From contig JASEVX010000011.1 in the NCBI GenBank assembly GCA_031761405.1, positions 65,141,217-65,205,216 on the forward strand: DNA of 64,000 nucleotides, in the 5' to 3' direction. The stretch comes from Serripes groenlandicus (taxonomy: Eukaryota > Mollusca > Bivalvia > Cardiida > Cardiidae). The notes below the pieces were generated by a model. The model did no database searches. It worked only from the letters and a program-made list of their open reading frames with translations, and had not been told where the DNA came from. Both the position numbers and the translations under genes were made by a program. Of this stretch, positions 31,471 through 42,300 are shown in pieces (the stretch's first letter is position 1; every line of letters starts with the position of its first letter).

Positions 31471-31955
31471 TGTGCTTTTTGATGCTTTTATAACAAATGT
31501 ATATAATCAAAGCACTGACAGCAAGGGGCTTACTGTCATGGAATTATCAATCCCGAAGGTCTAACAAGAACACTTTACAATTGCACTTTGCTATGTCCAT
31601 ATATTGAATGATATAGGAACTGAATGCAAATACTATACACCCAGTATGGGGGTCTACCAATATACTAAAATTTTACACAAACTACTCTGCTTAATTATGC
31701 ACATCTGCTATCTTGGTAGTTCCTGTTTAGCACATCTACTGGTTTACGCCTGATTTTAGACGTTATTTTTTTATGCAATTAACAAATAAACTTGTCATAT
31801 CAAAATCAAATGAGGGTCTCTGCCTAATAATGAGTAATAAATTGACAGTCCAATTCTAATATCAAAGCAGAAATAAAATCGTGTGTATTCTACATTTTCT
31901 ACGGTGTGATGTACGTAACTAAAATATTGTTAAAGGCAATGTAAAACGAAGCATT
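31471..31955. other. AT-rich, no feature seen
   Basis: No frame, repeat end or RNA gene recognised. Confidence 0.35.
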
Positions 31956-32110
31956 ATAATAATAATAATAAAGACTTTATTTATAGAGGCTGCACAGTTG
32001 GGCATGCCCAGTCTTCCCTGTGGGCCTCTGTTAAAACATTTACAAATATTATTTAAATATAAAGGTGAACAATAAAAAAAATTATAATATAAAGCATGTA
32101 AATTTGTTAT
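31956..32110 (-). mobile_element. LINE 3' end, relative of the 13.7-kb copy
   Basis: An (ATA)n run at the left is followed by aaagactttatttatagagg and gtcttccctgtgggcctctg, matching 13731-13790. Only the 3' untranslated part remains. Confidence 0.65.
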
Positions 32111-32850
32111 ATCAACCATTATTAAATATTACTTTTCATTTCATTTCAATGTTTTGATTCCTTTTTTGTATATATATATATACTTAATCACCGATGCTTG
32201 ACTTTTTGTAAAAATAATGTTTGGGTCGGAATCGAGAATCTGCTTTGACTCAATTCACAGACATGTACATGTATTTCCATGAATTTGTTTGTTGACAGCG
32301 CAGAAATATACTTTTCATTTTCAATTCTGTAATTCATATATGTAAATAGCACATTTCTTTGTTGTTCTTTTTATTGCTTTACAGATGTAAAATCAAATCC
32401 ATTTTCTGGTTGATATCCAAACAAATTACCACATTTTTTTTTTAGGTGACGAAATAATTGGCGATACCATATTGCAGACATGACTTAATTGGAACCAGGT
32501 CATACATTTTTAAAAAATATTCCACAGGTGCATGTGCTTTCGTTGCTACTATATACAATCTACGAATACCAAGATGAACCCGAACTGGTGTTCAGTAAAT
32601 GGAGAGCTTCTGTAGAAAGAGATATATAAAGTAATTCATTGCCGACATTGTAATAAGACTTAACATTAGGGACAGATTCCAGTCTCGATTTCGATGAGTG
32701 TCTTCGTAATTCGCCTTCTATAGGAATTGGCTCTAAAGAGCCCCTTGCTAAAAACTATTTACTACAGTGTTCAAAGGCACAAATGTGTCGCCTGCCAATA
32801 ACTGATTACTACAATCAAAACCAAAGCATGACAGAGAAAGCTTTTAAAAG
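32111..32850. other. Single-copy-looking AT-rich DNA
   Basis: A long TATATATATATA run at about 32170; otherwise nothing recognised. Confidence 0.35.
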
Positions 32851-32854
32851 TTTT

Positions 32855-33060
32855 CTCTCAGATGCACTTTGATGCAGTCCTGGTCTGCAACAGATGACTT
32901 TACTTTTGAAAACATTGCGAGAAAAGGAATTTCTCCTTTGGCCACAATATTTTCAACCCAATTCAATTATAATGCATTTATTTAAAGCGATTTTTCATTT
33001 TTTGCACAAAAATGTTATAAACATTTCTCGATCTACTGCAGATGTGTGTTAATGGGGGAT
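32855..33060. mobile_element. T-old element, eroded
   Basis: ctggtctgcaacagatgac, gaaaacattgcgagaaaagg, aatttctcctttggccacaa, CTACTGCAGATGTG; terminal nonamers lost. Confidence 0.55.
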
Positions 33061-33136
33061 ATATATAACTCAAAAATATTCTTCCTACAACATTTTAAAG
33101 CAGACAACTACAATTTCAAAGCAAGCAACTTTAACT

Positions 33137-33370
33137 TTAACCCTTTCCACATACAATAAATCTGCAGCACCGACGACTTTGTAATGATCAAATCCAAAAT
33201 ATAGAAAATGTGTATAAATGATAGTAGGATTATTGAACAGAGTTTAAATCATTGTGGCAAAAGGAGAAATTGCTCATTTATAATGAGCAATTCCTCCTTT
33301 TGCCACTTTGATTTTAAAAGTCGTCTGCTGCAGAGGCGTCAGAAAACGCCTATATTGGGGAAAGGGTTAA
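33137..33370. mobile_element. T-old element with long hairpin
   Basis: TTAA both ends. The stem is extended: GGAGAAATTGCTCATT/AATGAGCAATTCCTCC, 16-bp arms with one mismatch. Confidence 0.88.
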
Positions 33371-33384
33371 AACCATAATATATT

Positions 33385-33800
33385 TCAAGTCTGAAGCAGA
33401 GATAACTTTAAACCTTTCCCTCATATAGACGCTTTCTGGCGCCTCTGCAGCAGCCTGCTCTTTGAAAACATAGTGACAAAAGTAGAAATTGCTCAAAACG
33501 ATCAATTTCTCCTTTTGCCAAAGTGTTTTCCACTTTTAGTCATATGTTATCCATTCAATTACAGAGATTTTCTATTTTTTAACAAAATATGTTTTAAGTC
33601 GTCTGTTGCAGAATTGTGGTATGAGGGAAAGTGTTAAAAACATCTAGAATAAAAATCTCTATCAATAATAATGTAATTATTGTATCATTGAAACATTGTA
33701 GCACAAGCAGAAATTGATCTCCTTTTACCCCACACTGTTTTCAAATGTTATCTTATACAGATGTATCAAAATGTGTCTACATGTGTCTACATGACAGTGA
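33385..33800. mobile_element. T-old element hosting a T-young element
   Basis: Left piece caagtctgaagcagagataa, right piece aaacatctagaataaaaatc onward to GATGTATCAAAATGTGTC. They rejoin across the TTAA of the nested copy to give the T-old phrase actttaaaaacatc. Confidence 0.65.
33408..33637 (+). mobile_element. T-young element nested in T-old
   Basis: TTAA at both ends, CTCTGCAGCAG and GTCGTCTGTTGCAG present, hairpin GCTC/GATC with one mismatch. Confidence 0.9.
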
Positions 33801-33819
33801 TGTTACTAAGCAATTGGTT

Positions 33820-34038
33820 TAACCCTCCCTTTCCCACAGCAAATCCACAGCAGACGACTTTGAAAACATGGCGACACATTGTGAAATATCTCAATGAAAG
33901 GTTTTAGCTTAATTGTTAAAAAAAAGTCGAAAAACATGGTGACCAAAATTAAAGAGCAATTTCACCTTTGGCCACAATGTTTTCAAAAGTCGTCTGCTAA
34001 TATTGCGTCAAAATGCTCCTGCAGGTGGGCAAGGGTTC
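33820..34038. mobile_element. T-old element (CACCTGCAGACGC type)
   Basis: TTTAACCCTCCCTTTCCCAC to CTCCTGCAGGTGGGCAAGGG. The first hairpin arm is deleted; gagcaatttcacctttggcc remains. Confidence 0.75.
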
Positions 34039-34257
34039 ATTCATCCTTAATAATGCATTAAAGATCAAAGTTAAAGTGACCCATATTCAACTGTTATTTA
34101 GCTGCGAAATCAATCATCAACATTAATTATTCAAAGTAAATTCTAAGTACCCAATAATTGACACAGGATATTAGAAATATCTCAGAAAATATATCAAGGC
34201 AAAATGTATTTTTTTCAGACAGAATAGAAAACATTGTACGGTGAGGCATTGCTCACA

Positions 34258-34534
34258 TTGATTGATTGGGGTTTAACGCTGTTTTTAACAATATCTCAGT
34301 CATATCACGGCAGCCAGTTCACCTACTCATGTGTTTACTGGTTTTCACAACAATCTTCCCAAGCAACTGGCTGCTTTTCCACATAGACTTAGCCCATTGG
34401 TGGAAGACGAATGACGCATGTCGCAATGACTTTTATCAAACGTCAGAAAGAAAGTTGTCCGAGCCGGGATTTCGACCTCACAACCCCTGAATTGACAGCC
34501 CGCGTCGTTACCGACTGAGCTACCAGGACTCGGC
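34258..34534 (-). mobile_element. SINE-C (tRNA-derived), full length with target duplication
   Basis: On the minus strand: head ccgagtcctggtagctcagt then cggtaacg (box A), aggtcgaaatcccggctcgg (box B region); body with ttctgacgtttgataaaag and catagtc-like phrases; tail (aatc)n. A 13-bp duplication GGCATTGCTCACA flanks it at 34245-34257 and 34535-34547. The target is the hairpin of an eroded T element (gaggcattgctcaca/agaagtaatttctcc). Confidence 0.9.
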
Positions 34535-34646
34535 GGCATTGCTCACAAGAAGTAATTTCTCCTTCACCAAAAAATGCTTTTCGGAGTGTATGGTAAAGCT
34601 GAAATCAGTCCCGAAAGTATTCTTACAATATCAGCGAATTAATTGC

Positions 34647-34875
34647 TTAACCCATTCCCTCATACAGCAATTCTGCAGCAGACAACTTTGAACATACTTG
34701 TCAAAAAGTAGAAAATCTCTATAATTGAATGGATAACCTATGACTAAAAGTGGAAAACATTGTGTCAAAAGGAGAAATTGCTTGTTTTGAGCAATTTCTT
34801 CTTTTGTCAGTATGTTTTCAAAAAGCCGTCTGCTGCAGAGGCGTCAGAAAGCGTCTATATGAGGGAAAGGGTTAA
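34647..34875 (-). mobile_element. T-young element, near complete
   Basis: TTAA both ends; hairpin GCTT/GAGC with one mismatch. Confidence 0.92.
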
Positions 34876-35234
34876 AATCTCCCTTTTTGTGGCGATTCGT
34901 TTGACAATCGCCACAATGCTAACAGAAACAACAATATTTACATAGTCGGTTTTAAAAAATCGGTTGATATTTATTTTCCTTACTGCAAACTAATTTACTC
35001 ACATCCGTTATAGTTCCATCATACGCGATTAATAATAATTATGTCAGTGCTACTTTGGTACCGGATTGTTACTAATATTCGAGTTTTATCGAGACATTAT
35101 CTACATAGAGTTAAAATATGTAAATATTATCTTCGTCATGATTTGGCAGATAATAAATATCATTGCACGTTCTGCCTTGCAAATAACGGCAGATAACTCG
35201 GATGATACTCAAATCTGGAAATTCCAAAAGGTTC

Positions 35235-35243
35235 TATAAATAG
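35235..35243 (+). promoter_or_regulatory. TATA-box-like motif
   Basis: TATAAATAG followed at once by ctcgcgtaac. It matches the metazoan TATA consensus, but no downstream exon is visible, so function is unproven. Confidence 0.25.
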
Positions 35244-35544
35244 CTCGCGTAACTGGTGTTCTTAAATCTCAATATTATAAACGCTTCATTTTGTAGTTGT
35301 TTAAATATATGAAAGCGTCTAGATGATAAGACTGGTTTACAAAGGTTTAAAGGACACACGATGTCAGTGTGTACACACGTTATATATACACGTTATTATT
35401 CTTATTTAGTTTGGAGATCGAGCATTATAATATATGCCTATATTTTTATAAATTGAACAGTTTGGCAAATAGTGAAATTGTGCTTTTTGTGCATGTTTTG
35501 TGTTTGTTATTGCACTCAAATTTTTCGAAGCAGTTTAACAACCT

Positions 35545-35581
35545 CAGAGACATATAAATACACTGTGTTTATATGTCTCTG
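35545..35581. repeat. Short hairpin
   Basis: CAGAGACATATAAATACA pairs with TGTTTATATGTCTCTG, about 16-17 bp per arm with a tiny loop and one bulge. Confidence 0.75.
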
Positions 35582-36159
35582 ACAACCCTCAATCATGCAA
35601 TGTGAAGGGACTTAATTAAACAGACCTGTTTAATATCGGACATCATTGAAACAAACACCAAACTAATGGATACTGTTTTCTCTCTTGATAATTTTGTCAT
35701 TTCTAAAGTGTACACAATATGTTATCTTAATATGGCCTAGCGACCTGGTGATGAACATGTGATTACCCGAACAATTTAGATTACAAATAGCCATTCTAAT
35801 GAGCTAAAACGGTAGCTAGTCTATCGAGTACCAACTAGATTTTTCATAAATTTGGAATGGCCTAATTTTGAACACATCATGACCAGTTTCAGAACGTAAC
35901 TAAACAATCACCAAGACAACATTCTGGCGAACTAACATTATTCTACTGTCAAAAGATGCTGGGTTGATAATTCTCAAATTGACCCGCACCAGAGTGCACT
36001 ATTATTGAAAAGCACAAGCCCTACACCGATATACTGCTTAATTGTTACTTTGTAGGATTTTCCATACGATCGCTACTACAGTGCCATTGGCGCTTTGATT
36101 TATAGTGGCTTTTCATTAATTAATGTTTGAATATACGGCATTCATTCCGATTCAGAGAG

Positions 36160-36311
36160 ATGAAAATTGGTCATAATGATCAATTTCTCTGTTTGCCACA
36201 ATGTTTTTAACTATTCAATGATTAAATTTTCATTCAGAGGTTTACCACATTTTTGACCATGTGTTTTCGAAGTTGACTGCTGCAGATTTGTCATATGCGG
36301 GAAAGGGTTAA
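36160..36311. mobile_element. T-old element, right part
   Basis: ATTGGTCATAATGATCAATT hairpin variant, GACTGCTGCAGATTTG, ATGCGGGAAAGGG plus TTAA at 36308-36311. Confidence 0.65.
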
Positions 36312-36360
36312 ATAAATGGACAGTTTTAATTCTAGGAATTTCTGCATTTCAACATGTCAT

Positions 36361-37180
36361 TATGCTCCCCCTGAGCGCCATGTTGTCAGGAATATTTGGA
36401 TGATTTTTGACCCGATGACCTAACAAACAATAGAGGTCATCTACTGGTCACCCTCATCCTCCATGTCAAGTTTTAGGGCCATGGGTGCAGGCAATTTTGA
36501 GTTATCACTCTGACAAGTTATTTGCGTTCAAGGTCACTGTGACCTTGACCTTTGACCTGATGACCTCAAAATCAAAAGGGGTCATCTACTGGTCAGGCCC
36601 AACCTCCAAGTCAAGTTTGAGGACTAAAGCTCCAGGCATTGTTTAGTTATCACTTGCACATGCTCAGTCACTGTGACCTTGACCTTTCACATGATTACCT
36701 CACAATAGGGGTCATCTACTGGTCACCCCCAGCCTCCATGTTAAGTTTTAGGGTCATGGGTGCATGCAATGTCGAATTATCGCTCGGACAAAATTTTGTG
36801 TTCAAGGTCAGTGACCTTGATGTTTGACCTGATGACCTCACAATCAATAGGGGTCATTTACTGGTCACCCCCAGCCTCCATGTCTAGTTTGAGGGTCATG
36901 GGTGCAGCCAATGTCGAGTTATCATTTGGACAAGCTTTTTGCGTTCAAATGTCACTGTGACCTTGACCTTTGACTCAATGACCTCAATATCAATAGGGGT
37001 CATCTACTTGTCACCCCAGCCACCATGTCAAGAGGGCAGTGGGTGCAGGCAATGTTGATTTATCACTCGGACCTCAAACTCAATAGGGTCAAGTTTGAGG
37101 ACCATAGGTCCAGGCATTGTTGAGTTAACACTCGGACATCTGCAAGGCAATATACCCCTCTTCTTCGAAGGGGGCATAAC
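36361..37180. repeat. Repeat with ~120-130-bp units carrying nuclear-receptor-like sites
   Basis: Ends are inverted: TATGCTCCCCCTGAGCG on the left and cttcgaagggggcataac on the right. Five to six internal units each contain gaggtcatctactggtcacc, agcctccatgtcaag and a core of AGGTCACTGTGACCT followed by TGACCTTTGACCT. The best copy has these at 36531-36545 and 36546-36558; others are partly mutated. No coding frame is likely. Confidence 0.8.
36531..36558. promoter_or_regulatory. ERE-like palindrome plus DR1-like repeat
   Basis: AGGTCACTGTGACCT fits the inverted-repeat-3 consensus of steroid-type nuclear receptors. TGACCTTTGACCT is the complement of a direct repeat with 1-bp spacing (RXR/HNF4/PPAR type). 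Family knowledge supports binding potential only; the sites lie in a repeat. Confidence 0.4.
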
Positions 37181-37311
37181 AAAATTGAAAACATTGTGAC
37201 AAAAAGCAGAAATTGCTCATGATAAGCAATTCCACAATTTGTCACAATGTTTTCAACAGTTACGTCTGCTGCAAAGGAAACAGAAATTGTTTGTCTGAGG
37301 AAAAGGGTTAA
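37181..37311. mobile_element. T-old element, right part
   Basis: gaaaacattgtgacaaaaag, GAAATTGCTCATGATAAGCAA, CGTCTGCTGCAAAGG, GAGGAAAAGGG plus TTAA. Near-duplicate of 37773-37902. Confidence 0.7.
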
Positions 37312-37334
37312 AATGCAGCTATATTAGAGAAAAC

Positions 37335-37385
37335 CCTTTTCCTCATACGACAATTCTGCAGCAGACGACTTTGTGTTTTCGAAGT
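37335..37385 (-). mobile_element. T-young left end, truncated
   Basis: AACCCTTTTCCTCATACGAC, then CTGCAGCAGACGACTTTG, cut by the following repeat. Confidence 0.75.
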
Positions 37386-37772
37386 TGGTGCAGCCAATGT
37401 CGAGTTATCACTCAGACAAGCTTTTTGCATTCAAGGTCACTGTGACCTTGACCTTTGACTATATTACCTCAACATCATTATGAGTCATTAACTTGTCACC
37501 CCCAGCCTCCATGTCAAGTTTGAGGTCAATGGGTGCAGGAAATGTTGATTTATCACTCTGACAAGCTTTTCAGGTTCAAGGTCACTGTGACCTTGACCTT
37601 TGACCTGGTGACCTAAAAAATCAATAGGGTCATCCCCAACCTCCAAGTCAAGTTTAAGGACCATAGGTCTAGGCATTGTTGAGTTATCACTCGGACAAGC
37701 TTTGGTCTACCGACGGACCGACAGACGTACATGTGCAAAGCAATATACCCCTCTTCTTCGAAAGGCGCATAA
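37386..37772. repeat. Second copy of the nuclear-receptor-site repeat
   Basis: Shorter copy of 36361-37180 with the core at 37435-37459 and 37579-37606 (AGGTCACTGTGACCT at 37579-37593, TGACCTTTGACCT at 37594-37606). The end carries gaccgacagacgtacatgtg and cttcgaaaggcgcataat. Confidence 0.8.
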
Positions 37773-37902
37773 TAAAGTTGAAAACATTGTGACAAAAAGC
37801 AGAAAATTCTCATGATAAGCAATTCCACAATTTGTCACAATGTTTTCAAAAGTAGTCTGCTGCAATGGGAACAGAAATTGTTAGTCTGAGGAGAAGGGTT
37901 AA
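37773..37902. mobile_element. T-old right part, duplicated copy
   Basis: Same sequence as 37181-37311 with few changes, and the same follow-on aaaatgcagctatattagag. Repeat end, T right part and flank were therefore duplicated together. Confidence 0.75.
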
Positions 37903-37971
37903 AATGCAGCTATATTAGAGAAAGAGTTAAATATATGAACAAGATGTTACATATATCCACACAAGTGCTCA

Positions 37972-38206
37972 TTAACCCTTTTCCTCATACGACAATTCTG
38001 CAGCAGACGACTTTGAACATATTTTGTCAAAAAAATAGAAAATCTCTATAATTGAATGGATAACCTATGACTAAAAGTGGAAAACATTGTGTCAAAAGGC
38101 GAAATTGCTTGTTTTGAGCAATTTCTTCTTTTGTCACTATACATGTTTTCAGAAAAAAGTCTGCTGCAGAGGCGTCAGAAAGCGTCTATATAAGGGAAAG
38201 GGTTAA
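37972..38206 (-). mobile_element. T-young element, near complete
   Basis: TTAA both ends; hairpin GCTT/GAGC. A 4-bp insertion (acat) precedes the GTTTTC near the right end. Confidence 0.92.
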
Positions 38207-38423
38207 TCCTTTTCCTCATATGACAATTCTGCCGCAGACGACTTGGATTAAATGTGAAATATCTCCATAAATGAGTTATAAATGAGTTGAATACATTGTG
38301 GCAAAAAGGGTAAAATTACTCATCATGAGCAATTTCTCCTTTTGCTACAATGTTTTCAATAGTCGTCTGCTGCAAATGTGTCTGTCTGATTCTACTATGC
38401 GTCTGCAAGTTGGAAAAGGTTAA
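38203..38423. mobile_element. T-old element sharing TTAA
   Basis: Starts in the TTAA of the previous copy; ends CTGCAAGTTGGAAAAGG plus TTAA. Hairpin ATTACTCATCATGAGCAATT nearly perfect. Confidence 0.82.
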
Positions 38424-38441
38424 AAGTCCACTCCATCCGTT

Positions 38442-38486
38442 CAACCCTTTCCCACATACAACAAATCTCAAGCAGATGACTAATTA
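38442..38486. mobile_element. T-old left end
   Basis: CAACCCTTTCCCACATACAA, aatctcaagcagatgac; interrupted by the next copy, and probably continued at 38719-38775. Confidence 0.55.
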
Positions 38487-38718
38487 TTCACCCTTTCCCC
38501 CATATAGACGCTTTCTGATGCCTCTGCAGCAGGCGGCTTTTTGAAATCATAGTGACAAAAGAAGAAATTGCTCAAAACGAACAATTTATCCTTTTGCCAC
38601 AAAAGTTTCCACTTTTAGTCTTAGGTTATCCATTCAATTATAGAGATTTTCTATTTTTTGACAAAATAGGTTCAAAGTCGTCTGCTGCAGAACTTTTGTT
38701 AATGAAGGAAAGGGTTAA
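38487..38718 (+). mobile_element. T-young element, near complete
   Basis: The left boundary is TTCA rather than TTAA; right TTAA at 38715-38718. Hairpin GCTC/GAAC has one mismatch. Confidence 0.88.
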
Positions 38719-38890
38719 ACCATGTTTTCAAAAGTAGCCTGATGCAGATTCATCTAAATGAATGGAAATCAACGTGGCATATAAAGTCACCTTTTAAATG
38801 CCACGCCGCTTTCGAAAGTCGTCTGCAGAGTCTGCTGCAGGAGCACCAAAATGCGTCTGTTTGTGCAAAAGGGTCAAACTATATAATAAT
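38719..38890. mobile_element. T-old right-end remnants
   Basis: gttttcaaaagtagcctgat, then GTCGTCTGCAGAGTCTGCTG and CAAAATGCGTCTGTTTG; two decayed right ends in tandem. Confidence 0.5.
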
Positions 38891-38994
38891 GAACAAGATG
38901 GCACATCAATCCGCACTAATAGACATTAAAATTCCACTCATTCCGTTAACCAGTCAAAGGAAATAGTTAATTAAAATCCTTATATTCAGACTAT

Positions 38995-39277
38995 TAATCC
39001 TTCCCACTTTTCCAGAAGAAACCACATGACCATGATCTTTCTCCCTATTGTAGGTGGCTTAAGCAGATATGACTTTGAAACATCATGGTAATTATTTTTA
39101 TATTCTTAAAAAAAAAAGTTTTATTACTAAATAAAGTTGAAAACATTGTGGCAAAATTAATGGTGAAATTGCTCAAATTGAGCAATTTCTCCTTTTGTCA
39201 AAATGTTTTCCAAGTTTGTCTGCTGCAGATCGCGTCAGAATGAATGCTGAATGCATCTACAAGTGGGAAAGGGTTAA
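38995..39277. mobile_element. T-old element, expanded left half
   Basis: TTAATCCTTCCCACTTTTCC to CTACAAGTGGGAAAGGG plus TTAA at 39274-39277. Hairpin GAAATTGCTCAAATTGAGCAATTTC is perfect. Confidence 0.75.
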
Positions 39278-39317
39278 ATGTAAAAAAAATTACAGACATG
39301 AATTGTTAACACACGGT

Positions 39318-42300
39318 GCTTGTCTGTTTTTTACGTTGCTCTCAAAAGTTTTTCAGTTACATCACAGTGTTTCCTGGGTAAGTTACCAGTACTACTGGTC
39401 CATTTATCCTGACACCCAACAAGTCTCAACGCTAGATCACAGTGTTTCCTTGGAAAGTTACCAGTACTACTGGTCCATTTATCCTGACACTCAACGAGTC
39501 TTAACGCTATATCATGGTGTTTCCTTAGTAAGTTACCAGTACTACTGGTCCATTTATCCTGACACCAGACAAGTCTTAACGCTATATCATGGTGTTTCCT
39601 TAGTAAGTTACCAGTACTACTGGTCCATTTATCCTGACACCCGACAAGTCTTAACACTATATCATGGTGTTTCCTTAGTAAGTTACCAGTACTACTGGTC
39701 CATTTATCCTGACACTCAACGAGTCTTAACGCTATATCATGGTGTTTCCTTAGTAAGTTACCAGTACTACTGGTCCATTTATCCTGACACCAGACAAGTC
39801 TTAACGCTATATCATGGTGTTTCCTTAGTAAGTTACCAGTACTACTGGTCCATTTATCCTGACACTCAACGAGTCTTAACGCTATATCATGTTGTTTCCT
39901 TAGTAAGTTACCAGTACTACTGGTCCATTTATCCTGACACCAGACAAGTCTTAACACTATATCATGGTGTTCCCTTAGTAAGTTACCAGTACTACTGGTC
40001 CATTTATCCTGACACCCGACAAGTCTTAACGCTATATCATGGTGTTTCCTTAGTAAGTTACCAGTACTACTGGTCCATTTATCCTGACACCTGACAAGTC
40101 TTAACGCTATATCATGGTGTTTCCTTGGTAAGTTACCAGTACTACTGGTCCATTTATCCTGACACCAGACAAGTCTTAACGCTATATCATGGTGTTTCCT
40201 TAGTAAGTTACCAGTACTACTGGTCCATTTATCCTGACACCAGACAAGTCTTAACGCTATATCATGGTGTTTCCTTAGTAAGTTACCAGTACTGCTGGTC
40301 CATTTATCCTGACACCTGACAAGTCTTAACGCTATATCAGTGTTTCCTGGGTAAGTTACCAGTACTACTGGTCCATTTATCCTGACACCCAACGAGTCTT
40401 AACGCTATATCACAGTGTTTCCTTGGAAAGTTACCAGTACTACTGGTCCATTTATCCTGACACCGAACAAGTCTTAACACTATATCATGGTGTTTCCTTA
40501 GTAAGTTACCAGTACTACTGGTCCATTTATCCTGACACCCGACAAGTCTTAACGCTATATCATGGTGTTTCCTTAGTAAGTTACCCGTACTACTGGTCCA
40601 TTTATCCTGACACCTGACAAGTCTTAACGCTATATCAGTGTTTCCTGGATAGGTTACCAGTACTACTGGTCCATTTATCCTGACACCCGACAATTCTTAA
40701 CGCTATATCAGTGTTTCCTGGATAAGCTACCAGTACTACTGGTCCATTTATCCTGACACCTGACAAGTCTTAACGCTATATCATGGTGTTTCCTTAGTAA
40801 GTTACCAGTACTACTGGTCCATTTATCCTGACACCAGACAAGTCTTAACGCTATATCATGGTGTTTCCTTAGTAAGTTACCCGTACTACTGGTCCATTTA
40901 TCCTGACACCCGACAAGTCTTAACGCTATATCACAGTGTTTCCTTGGAAAGTTACCAGTACTACTGATCCATTTATCCTGACACCCGACAAGTCTTAACG
41001 CTATATCACAGTGTTAATTCCTTAGTAAGTTACCAATACTACTGGTCCATTTATCCTGACACCCGACAAGTCTTAACGCTATATCACAGTGTTAATTCCT
41101 TAGTAAGTTACCAATACTACTGGTCCATTTATCCTGACACCTGACAAGTCTTAACGCTATATCAGTGTTTCCTGGATAGGTTACCAGTACTACTGGTCCA
41201 TTTATCCTGACACCCGACAATTCTTAACGCTATATCAGTGTTTCCTGGATAAGCTACCAGTACTACTGGTCCATTTATCCTGACACCTGACAAGTCTTAA
41301 CGCTATATCATGGTGTTTCCTTGGTAAGTTACCAGTACTACTGGTCCATTTATCCTGACACCTGACAATTCTTAACGCTATATCAGTGTTTCCTGGATAA
41401 GCTACCAGTACTACTGGTCCATTTATCCTGACACCCGACAATTCTTAACGCTATATCAGTGTTTCCTGGATAAGCTACCAGTACTACTGGTCCATTTATC
41501 CTGACACCTGACAAGTCTTAACGCTAGATCACAGTGTTTCCTTAGTAAGTTACCAGTACTACTGGTCCATTTATCCTGACACCGAACAAGTCTTAACGCT
41601 ATATCATGGTGTTTCCTGGATAAGCTACCAGTACTACTGGTCCATTTATCCTGACACCTGACAAGTCTTAACGCTATATCATGGTGTTTCCTTGGTAAGT
41701 TACCAGTACTACTGGTCCATTTATCCTGACACCTGACAATTCTTAACGCTATATCAGTGTTTCCTGGATAAGCTACCAGTACTACTGGTCCATTTATCCT
41801 GACACCTGACAAGTCTTAACGCTATATCATGGTGTTTCCTTGGTAAGTTACCAGTACTACTGGTCCATTTATCCTGACACCAGACAAGTCTTAACGCTAT
41901 ATCATGGTGTTTCCTTGGTAAGTTACCAGTACTACTGGTCCATTTATCCTGACACCAGACAAGTCTTAACGCTATATCATGGTGTTTCCTTAGTAAGTTA
42001 CCAGTACTACTGGTCCATTTATCCTGACACCCAACAAGTCTTAACGCTATATCACAGTGTTAATTCCTTAGTAAGTTACCAGTACTACTGGTCCATTTAT
42101 CCTGACACCAGACAAGTCTTAACGCTATATCATGGTGTTTCCTTGGTAAGTTACCAGTACTACTGGTCCATTTATCCTGACACCCGACAAGTCTTAACGC
42201 TATATCATGGTGTTTCCTTGGTAAGTTACCAGTACTACTGGTCCATTTATCCTGACACCAGACAAGTCTTAACGCTATATCATGGTGTTTCCTTAGTAAG

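Larger units (their letters stand above)
34876..36150. other. Longest element-free stretch, no coding exon recognised
   Basis: About 1.27 kb without T elements or SINEs. It contains a TATAAATAG box and a short hairpin, listed separately. No splice-bounded frame stands out. Confidence 0.4.

Noticed and set aside
35235..35560. TATA box followed by a possible gene on the plus strand
   Set aside because: No exon with supported splice sites or frame follows; kept only as a low-confidence motif.
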